From a virus: a stretch of DNA of 36,133 bases. The stretch covers positions 1-36,133 of IMG/VR virus record IMGVR_UViG_3300042914_001603; one strand, written 5' to 3'. The notes beneath the pieces are model-generated. The model was given only the letters and a program-made list of their open reading frames with translations. It made no database searches and was not told the origin of the DNA. This document shows positions 31,551-36,133 of the stretch, in pieces (position 1 is the stretch's first letter; every line of letters begins with the position of its first letter). Made by a program: the position numbers and the translations under genes.

Positions 31551-31570
31551 TCTAAATAAGTGTGTATAAT
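31543..31570 (+). promoter_or_regulatory. Promoter P5 (TTGCAT, 16 bp, TATAAT)
   Basis: The -35 at 31543-31548 and -10 at 31565-31570, with AAGTGTG before the -10. Almost identical to P1. It begins a short transcript of small genes from 31597. Confidence 0.9.
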
Positions 31571-31596
31571 ATCTCTTACTAACTAAGGAGAGAGAT

Positions 31597-32088
31597 ATGG
31601 ACATCATCAATGAAAAGATCGTCGATATGACGTTTGATGAATTTTGCCGAGGCGGTAAAAGCGAGCTGTCACAAGTAACCGGAACCGTCAAAGTTTGGAC
31701 GACGAGCGAATTGGAAGCCGACGCCATCACCACCCTACGTGCTGCTATTCAGCAAGCTGATGAAACGCACTGGAAACTTTCATGTGGCTGTCCTTCGAAG
31801 TACGGTGGCATTCCCGCTGAGTGGGCTACTACTGACCGCTATGGTAGCCCTGCGGTAGCGTATGGCGTGATCTGCGAAAAGCACTGGCACGAGTATGACG
31901 CGCAACATCCACAACGCGCATGGCAAGGGCTGACGGATGATGAGATTGAGGACGAGTGGGAGCGCATCACAGGTCACAGCATTTTCGGCGGCGACAAAGC
32001 CGAGGGCAGAGCAATGTATTTGGCGCCCGATGAGGTGACAGAATTCACCCGTGCCGTTGAAACAAAATTAAAGGAGAAAAACACATGA
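31597..32088 (+). CDS. Hypothetical early protein
   Basis: A 163-residue protein with a Cys pair SCGCPS, HWHEYD, and the C-terminal segment LTDDEIEDEWERITGHSIFG followed by EFTRAVETKLKEKN. The C-terminal part resembles a small domain found in many phage accessory proteins. Ribosome site AAGGAGAGAG. Function unknown. Confidence 0.65.
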   Translation: MDIINEKIVDMTFDEFCRGGKSELSQVTGTVKVWTTSELEADAITTLRAAIQQADETHWKLSCGCPSKYGGIPAEWATTDRYGSPAVAYGVICEKHWHEYDAQHPQRAWQGLTDDEIEDEWERITGHSIFGGDKAEGRAMYLAPDEVTEFTRAVETKLKEKNT

Positions 32089-32288
32089 AACTTTACGTTG
32101 AAGACTCACACGGCATGACCCTGCGCGACTATTTTGCAGCGAAAGCTATGTCAGCAGTCATTACTAATAGATTGGAAGAAGCAAGAACATCAGGCAACAC
32201 ATATAAAAACCCGACACTTTCAGAAATTATTGCTGAAGACTGCTACATCGTTGCCGATGCTATGTTGAAAGCAAGGGGAAATAAATGA
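32085..32288 (+). CDS. Small protein of the TLRD/ADAM-KAR type, second copy
   Basis: A 67-residue protein (GMTLRDYFAAKAMSAV near residues 10-25; ADAMLKARGNK at the end). Paralog of the gene at 22842. The first half matches a segment common in proteobacterial phages. It overlaps both neighbours by ATGA. Confidence 0.65.
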   Translation: MKLYVEDSHGMTLRDYFAAKAMSAVITNRLEEARTSGNTYKNPTLSEIIAEDCYIVADAMLKARGNK

Positions 32289-32350
32289 CTGACAGAAAAA
32301 TGCTAGAACTTGCCGCGAAGGCGGCAGAGATTGGAAAGGGAATGAAATGA
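32285..32350 (+). CDS. 21-residue peptide, probably shortened gene
   Basis: MTDRKMLELAAKAAEIGKGM plus K. This start is common in phage proteins of about 80 residues; here only the first helix remains. Overlaps both neighbours by ATGA, so it may survive for translational coupling. Confidence 0.45.
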   Translation: MTDRKMLELAAKAAEIGKGMK

Positions 32351-32484
32351 AAAAATCATTGCACTTCACGATTGAGTTTTTTCCGCGAAAGTGGCCATGC
32401 TTTGCAGTCGGGTTTTTCAGCGGCGGGAACGAGTTTGCCCTGCATTTGTATATTGTGTGCTTACGCATTCGGTGGGGGTACTGA
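32347..32484 (+). CDS. Small aromatic/hydrophobic protein
   Basis: A 45-residue protein (MKKSLHFTIEFFPRKWPCFA then VGFFSGGNEFALHLY). Similar short proteins occur in phage accessory regions. Overlaps the previous gene by ATGA. Function unknown. Confidence 0.6.
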   Translation: MKKSLHFTIEFFPRKWPCFAVGFFSGGNEFALHLYIVCLRIRWGY

Positions 32485-32486
32485 AC

Positions 32487-32708
32487 ATGACACGAGACGA
32501 TATACTCCGCATGGCAGACATAATCCGCATGGCAGACGAGGCTAATATAGAAATATTTGAAGAGGAAACTATGCGCTTCGCCTCCCTTGTCTACGCAGCA
32601 GGAGCCGCAGCGGAGCGTGAAAAATGCGCAAAAAAGTGTGAATCATACATAGCTGCCGGAATTGGTAAAGAAATGGCGGATGCAATAAGAGCAATGGGCA
32701 ATGAATAA
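32487..32708 (+). CDS. MTRDDI-family small protein, fourth copy
   Basis: A 73-residue protein (MTRDDILRMADIIRMADEAN, then FASLVYAAGAAAEREKCAKK). Contains a duplicated short segment (LRMADIIRMAD). It shares the N-terminal module with 20735, 20974 and 22299. The upstream frame start at 32391 is rejected because it overlaps the previous gene. Confidence 0.65.
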   Translation: MTRDDILRMADIIRMADEANIEIFEEETMRFASLVYAAGAAAEREKCAKKCESYIAAGIGKEMADAIRAMGNE

Positions 32709-32720
32709 CTTTGAAAACAT

Positions 32721-32924
32721 ATGAAAGATGCTATTTTTGAAATTGTACATATAGTGGTAATTGCGGTGCTTTCTGTTTTTTTATTTTTTGCAGTCGCGTA
32801 TGGTGTGTTTACACTATACAAGCACGCAAACGGTGAAGACCCTGCATCCGAATACCGCGCATTGTGCATTAAAAACGAAGGTAAGCCAGTATTCAACGGC
32901 AAGTATTGGGAGTGCATGAAATGA
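32721..32924 (+). CDS. Small membrane protein
   Basis: A 67-residue protein with one strong membrane helix (residues of about 8-30, IVHIVVIAVLSVFLFFAVAY) and a polar C-terminus containing two Cys. Overlaps the next start by ATGA. Function unknown. Confidence 0.65.
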   Translation: MKDAIFEIVHIVVIAVLSVFLFFAVAYGVFTLYKHANGEDPASEYRALCIKNEGKPVFNGKYWECMK

Positions 32925-33148
32925 CTGACAAAACTGACCGAGAACTAATACAGCAAGCGCTAAACGATCTTGAAGCGCTGGTCGCATACATCAAAGGCGG
33001 TGAGCCTGATCTTTTTATGCAAGTTCCTTCAATTGAAGCACTACGTGAGCGACTAGCGCAACCAGAGCAGTGGGGTATTGACGTACTTGGAGGTGATTGG
33101 AACAAAATTTGCCGTGCAGCCGCAGTCATACTAAAAGAAACAAAATGA
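32921..33148 (+). CDS. Hypothetical protein sharing a GGDWN segment
   Basis: A 75-residue protein (MTDKTDRELIQQALNDLEAL start). The C-terminal GIDVLGGDWN segment matches the one in the gene at 20974 even though the first halves differ, showing recombination between accessory genes. Overlaps both neighbours by ATGA. Confidence 0.65.
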   Translation: MTDKTDRELIQQALNDLEALVAYIKGGEPDLFMQVPSIEALRERLAQPEQWGIDVLGGDWNKICRAAAVILKETK

Positions 33149-33297
33149 ATGACCGAGAAGCATTTGAAGAACGCGCAGCAATACTTCAATACGACGCTGG
33201 AATGAGTAAAGCGGAAGCAGAAAAGAAAGCAAAAGCGCTAATTGAAAAGCGGGAAATGTTGGATAAGATAGCGAAAATGAGGGAAAATAAGCACTGA
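33145..33297 (+). CDS. Small coiled-coil protein
   Basis: A 50-residue Lys/Glu/Ala-rich protein (DREAFEERAAILQYDAGMSK, then KAEAEKKAKALIEKRE). It is the last gene before the structured non-coding region. Similar starts occur in other phage small proteins with host-factor-like roles, but the function is unknown. Confidence 0.6.
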   Translation: MNDREAFEERAAILQYDAGMSKAEAEKKAKALIEKREMLDKIAKMRENKH

Positions 33298-33322
33298 CCC
33301 CGGAAAGTACGGGGACTAACAT
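33297..33322 (+). repeat. 26-base direct repeat, copy 1
   Basis: The sequence recurs exactly at 33672-33697. It contains a hairpin CCCCG-GAAAGTA-CGGGG and then the 5' arm of a long helix. Each copy opens one half of the structured RNA. Confidence 0.9.
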
Positions 33323-33671
33323 GAAAGGATGCACGCATTAGCCGCAGCCATTATGCAGCAGGCGGGGGAATGTAAGTCGGGGCGTCCTTCCATGTTAGTG
33401 CTAAAAAGTCTAGGGTCTGGCAACGGGTTAGCGCCGTTGTTTTGGTTTGGTCCTTTCTTGTGCGTCGCTGCTTTATGCGAGCAGACCCTAGACTTGTTAG
33501 TGAATGCGTAGGCTGATACGCAAGATCAACGGTGAAAAGCCGTGGTGTTCTGGTGGACAAGCCGAAAGGACAAAACCACAAGCGGGGAGACAGCACCGCC
33601 ACTAACAAAACGGACGCTGCTTTCGTTTGCTCGAATTGGCTAGGCAGTTCTAAATGCAGCACCTAGATGAC

Positions 33672-33697
33672 ACCCCGGAAAGTACGGGGACTAACAT
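33672..33697 (+). repeat. 26-base direct repeat, copy 2
   Basis: The second exact copy, followed by a 14-pair helix. It suggests that the RNA arose by domain duplication or consists of two tandem related RNAs. Confidence 0.9.
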
Positions 33698-33961
33698 TGA
33701 AGCGGCGGCGTGGAGTGCGTAGGCACTTAATGGACACGCACAAAACCCGAATGTTCGTGGCCTCAGACGCGATGAGTAGGGACTGAGATAGCAGGTCAAA
33801 CCCTGCCTGCTTCAATGTTAGTGAACAGTCCGGCACAGGAGCTACGAAAGTAGCCTGCAAAGCGTATAGCCTGGATTTACAGGTGAACCCTATCGACGGA
33901 TAGGGCTACGGACATCCGGGGTAATAAGCCCCACCTTATACAGCCTTATATTTTGATAGAT

Positions 33962-34243
33962 ATGGACAAACTACAAATACGCTGGAACAAAACAGACGAC
34001 CCAGAATGGCCGCTGGGAGTAGTTTACAAACTTTTCAAACAGAGTGAGACTAAAGAACTGGATAGGCTACTTGCAAAAGAAAGCTATCCTAAACTCGCCC
34101 CATGCCGGACAATAACGGGGGAAAAGTACGCACAAATTCCGGGGGTATGGAAAGAGCGAATAAAAGCCGACGCAGAAACAATGGCGCTGCCTGTTTATGT
34201 TGTTGACATTGATGGCGACCCTATAAAGTGGGGTGCAAAATGA
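33962..34243 (+). CDS. Hypothetical protein before the terminase genes
   Basis: A 93-residue protein starting MDKLQIRWNKTDDPEWPLGV. An in-frame TTG at 33953 could start it, but ATG 33962 is preferred; no clear ribosome site is seen. It overlaps the next start by ATGA. Function unknown. Confidence 0.6.
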   Translation: MDKLQIRWNKTDDPEWPLGVVYKLFKQSETKELDRLLAKESYPKLAPCRTITGEKYAQIPGVWKERIKADAETMALPVYVVDIDGDPIKWGAK

Positions 34244-34395
34244 AAAGAAAATACATCGTCAGTAGATACGCTTTGTATTTGGTCGGGTTAGGTGGTCACT
34301 TTAAGAAACGGCCAGTTATTAACTGCGATGCATTCATTTTAGATAGCCGACAATACAAAAGATACATAAGAGCAAGTGTTGCAAAAACCGCATAA
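34240..34395 (+). CDS. Small basic protein
   Basis: A 51-residue Arg/Lys/Tyr-rich protein (MKRKYIVSRYALYLVGLGGH start). It overlaps the previous stop, and its end contains the -35 of promoter P6. No family recognised. Confidence 0.6.
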   Translation: MKRKYIVSRYALYLVGLGGHFKKRPVINCDAFILDSRQYKRYIRASVAKTA

Positions 34396-34406
34396 TTGTG
34401 TAGAAT
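34379..34406 (+). promoter_or_regulatory. Promoter P6 (TTGCAA, 16 bp, TAGAAT) for terminase
   Basis: The -35 at 34379-34384 and the -10 at 34401-34406, with ATTGTG before the -10. It lies 31 bases upstream of the terS start and so can feed the packaging and head operon through the circle junction. Confidence 0.85.
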
Positions 34407-34437
34407 AAACCTATCTATAGTAAAAAATGGATAGATT

Positions 34438-34767
34438 ATGACTACTAAGCCGAAATCCGGCTTTGGTCGGCCTAAAGGAACACCGAAGACCGGAGGAAGA
34501 ACTGCCGGGACACCGAACAAAGCCACACGCGAATTCAGGGAAACGATCAATAAGCTGTTGGAGGGTAATGCCGATAACGTTGCCAAGTGGCTAACAATAG
34601 TGGCAGAAGGTGATTTAGAAAGAGAAATCAAGCCAGACCCCGGCAAAGCCCTTGACCTGTTGGCAAAGCTGGCTGAGTTTGCTGCGCCCAAGTTAGCACG
34701 AACTGAGCATGTTGGGGACAATGGTGGAGCTTTGACGGTTGTAATCAAACGATTTTCTGATGACTAA
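34438..34767 (+). CDS. terS: Probable terminase small subunit
   Basis: A 109-residue protein with a basic Gly/Pro-rich start (GFGRPKGTPKTGGRTAGTPN), a helical middle (REFRETINKLLEGNADNVAK) and the segment PDPGKALDLLAKLAEFAAPK. This is a pattern of podoviral small terminase-type proteins; they recognise the packaging site and activate the large subunit. It overlaps terL by 8 bases. Assigned from composition and position. Confidence 0.75.
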   Translation: MTTKPKSGFGRPKGTPKTGGRTAGTPNKATREFRETINKLLEGNADNVAKWLTIVAEGDLEREIKPDPGKALDLLAKLAEFAAPKLARTEHVGDNGGALTVVIKRFSDD

Positions 34768-36133
34768 AATCGTATTGCCCAACAACTGGGAGCCACGTAG
34801 TTATCAAAAGAAAGCGTGGAAATACTTAGAGCGCGGTGGTCGGCATGCTGAATTGATCTGGCACAGGCGGTCAGGCAAAGACGAAATAGCTTTGCACCGC
34901 GCCGCTTGCGCTGCTTTTGAGAGAGTGGCAGGGTATTGGCACATGCTCCCGGAATACTCTCAAGCACGTAAAGCTATATGGGATGCTGTAAACCCGCACA
35001 CTGGCAAAAAGCGAATAGATGAGGCTTTTCCAGTTGAGCTACGAAAAACGACCCGAAATCAGGAAATGATGATCGAGTTCAAAAACGGGTCAACGTGGCA
35101 AGTAGTGGGAAGCGATAGTTACAATAGTCTTGTCGGCGCTACGCCAGCCGGGATTGTATATTCAGAGTGGGCGCTTGCTAATCCAAATTCCAGAGCGCAT
35201 TTTCGCCCGATTCTTGCAGAAAATAAAGGCTGGCAGATATTTATTACAACGCCACGCGGCAAAAATCACGCATACAAAACATTCCAGGCGGCAAGAAACA
35301 ATCCGGAAGCTTATGCCGAGATTTTAGACGTTGAGCAAACAAAAGTCTTGACGTTAGAAGAAATAGCGAAAGAGAAAAAAGCATTTATTGACGAGTTTGG
35401 CGAGGATTACGGATTATCTAAGTTTGACCAAGAATATATGTGCAGCTTTACTGCGTCAAACATTGGCGCAATACTAGCGGCTGGAATATCAAAGCTGGAA
35501 AAACAGGGGCGGATAGGTTCTCATGTTGAATTTGACCCAGATGGCGCTGATTTTTATATCAGTGCAGACATAGGCAGAAAAGACACATCAACATGGTATT
35601 TCTGGCAGCCAACAATCGGCGGTTATACGATTTTTGACTATGACTGCGGGTTTGGTTTAGACGCTGACCAGTGGTGTGATCGCCTTGAAGAAAAAATAAT
35701 CCAATACAGGAAAAAGAATGGCATTCGTGCGCTTGGTAAAATATGGCTCCCGCATGACGCAAGGGCAAAAACATTCGCAGCAAAATACAGCGCGGTTGAA
35801 ATATTCATACAAAAGTTTGGCGCAAACAAAATTGACATAACCCCTGATAGCAAAAAATCTGACAGAGTAAACGCCGCCAGAAGGATTATTCAAAGATGCG
35901 AATTTTCCGACAAATGTGAAAAAGGGCTAGAAGGTTTAAGCGCTTGGAGTTATATATGGGATGAGGAAAGACGCATATTTTCAAGTGACCCAGACCACAA
36001 TTGGGCATCACATGATGGCGACGGATTCAGTTACGGATGCCTGATAGCGGAGCAAATTAAGCCAAAAGAACCCGAAAAACCCGCAAAATTCAACATAAAA
36101 GCACAAAACGGTGTCATAATTACAGCACCTTTA
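34760..36133 (+). CDS. terL: Terminase large subunit, main part
   Basis: 458 residues are in this window and the last 14 continue at the left end. The ATPase domain has Walker A WHRRSGKD (residues 34-41), a Walker B-like GIVYSEWA (131-138) and the coupling motif FITTPRGKNH (161-170). The RNase H-like nuclease domain carries D270 (ISADIG), D333 (LPHDAR) and D421 (HDGDGF). The protein drives DNA into the capsid and cuts the concatemer. The stop is at 191-193 across the circle junction. Confidence 0.95.
   Translation, partial: MTKIVLPNNWEPRSYQKKAWKYLERGGRHAELIWHRRSGKDEIALHRAACAAFERVAGYWHMLPEYSQARKAIWDAVNPHTGKKRIDEAFPVELRKTTRNQEMMIEFKNGSTWQVVGSDSYNSLVGATPAGIVYSEWALANPNSRAHFRPILAENKGWQIFITTPRGKNHAYKTFQAARNNPEAYAEILDVEQTKVLTLEEIAKEKKAFIDEFGEDYGLSKFDQEYMCSFTASNIGAILAAGISKLEKQGRIGSHVEFDPDGADFYISADIGRKDTSTWYFWQPTIGGYTIFDYDCGFGLDADQWCDRLEEKIIQYRKKNGIRALGKIWLPHDARAKTFAAKYSAVEIFIQKFGANKIDITPDSKKSDRVNAARRIIQRCEFSDKCEKGLEGLSAWSYIWDEERRIFSSDPDHNWASHDGDGFSYGCLIAEQIKPKEPEKPAKFNIKAQNGVIITAPL
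35986..36133. repeat. Right copy of terminal overlap repeat
   Basis: Matches 1-148 with three silent differences. See the left copy. The unit genome length is about 35,985 bases. Confidence 0.9.

Larger units (their letters stand above)
33297..33945 (+). ncRNA. Large structured non-coding RNA candidate (ornate-RNA type)
   Basis: About 650 bases without a credible gene but full of exact base-paired arms. Main helices: 33298-33302/33310-33314; 33315-33329/33385-33399; 33406-33419/33482-33495 (14 perfect pairs); 33494-33502/33600-33608; 33690-33703/33809-33822 (14 perfect pairs); 33888-33893/33900-33905; long-range GTCCG 33828-33832 with CGGAC 33909-33913. A GAAA tetraloop caps CTAC/GTAG at 33842-33853. 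A 26-base stretch is repeated in both halves. Size, phage setting and complexity resemble GOLLD or ROOL RNAs, but identity is not established. Confidence 0.7.

Noticed and set aside
33329-33511. Plus-strand frame of 60 codons inside the structured region
   Set aside because: It runs through strong helices, lacks a ribosome site and resembles no protein; the RNA explanation is better. The minus-strand frames at 33351-33662 and 33663-33860 are rejected for the same reason.
33315-33822. ACTAAC/GTTAGT pairs in the structured region as further attC sites
   Set aside because: The arms pair continuously without the 5-nt and 6-nt spacers or extra bases of attC, and the cores do not fit GTTRRRY.

Overview
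The window looks like one complete genome of a tailed phage (Caudoviricetes), most likely a podovirus of a Gram-negative, probably proteobacterial, host. Every convincing gene is on the + strand. The first 148 bases and the last 148 bases are the same sequence apart from three substitutions. Both copies lie inside the terminase large subunit gene, so the sequence closes into a circle of about 35,985 bp. I found no tail sheath, tape-measure gene, integrase, DNA polymerase, RNA polymerase or integron integrase.

Layout. 1-5823: end of terL, two small genes, portal, and five genes for probable displayed or structural proteins, including a lectin-like protein and a 22-residue tandem-repeat protein. 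5828-8815: scaffold, major capsid and two small capsid-associated proteins, closed by a terminator. 8861-17562: head-tail adaptor, nozzle, a GNAT acetyltransferase, three internal-virion-like proteins and a tail fibre. 17566-20051: fibre-associated and DUF4376 proteins, then a lysis-like module (permuted papain-like hydrolase, membrane/coiled-coil protein, secreted peptide, DUF5675 protein, holin-like protein), closed by a strong terminator at 20093-20119.

From 20135 onward come tightly packed small genes driven by a family of near-identical promoters. They include a PAPS-reductase-like PP-loop protein, an ERF single-strand annealing protein, a NinB-like gene broken by an in-frame stop, a YbcO-like HNH nuclease, a Rap1a/Tai-like secreted protein and a DUF1376 replication protein. 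The replication gene has a structured, possibly pseudoknotted leader and carries iteron-like repeats inside it. Later come an RHH regulator and a RuvC-like resolvase. A roughly 650-base highly structured non-coding region (33297-33945) separates these genes from terS and terL.

The most unusual region is 27897-30213. It holds six sequences with the full architecture of integron attC sites: R box, 5-nt spacer, L box with extra unpaired bases, hairpin, L box, 6-nt spacer, R box. Between them lie five gene cassettes, including a Tad2-like DUF2829 protein (a candidate Thoeris inhibitor), an RNA-ligase-family protein and two copies of a 28-residue membrane peptide. There is no integron integrase, so this is a CALIN-like cassette array in a phage. 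The genes run opposite to the polarity of the attC sites.
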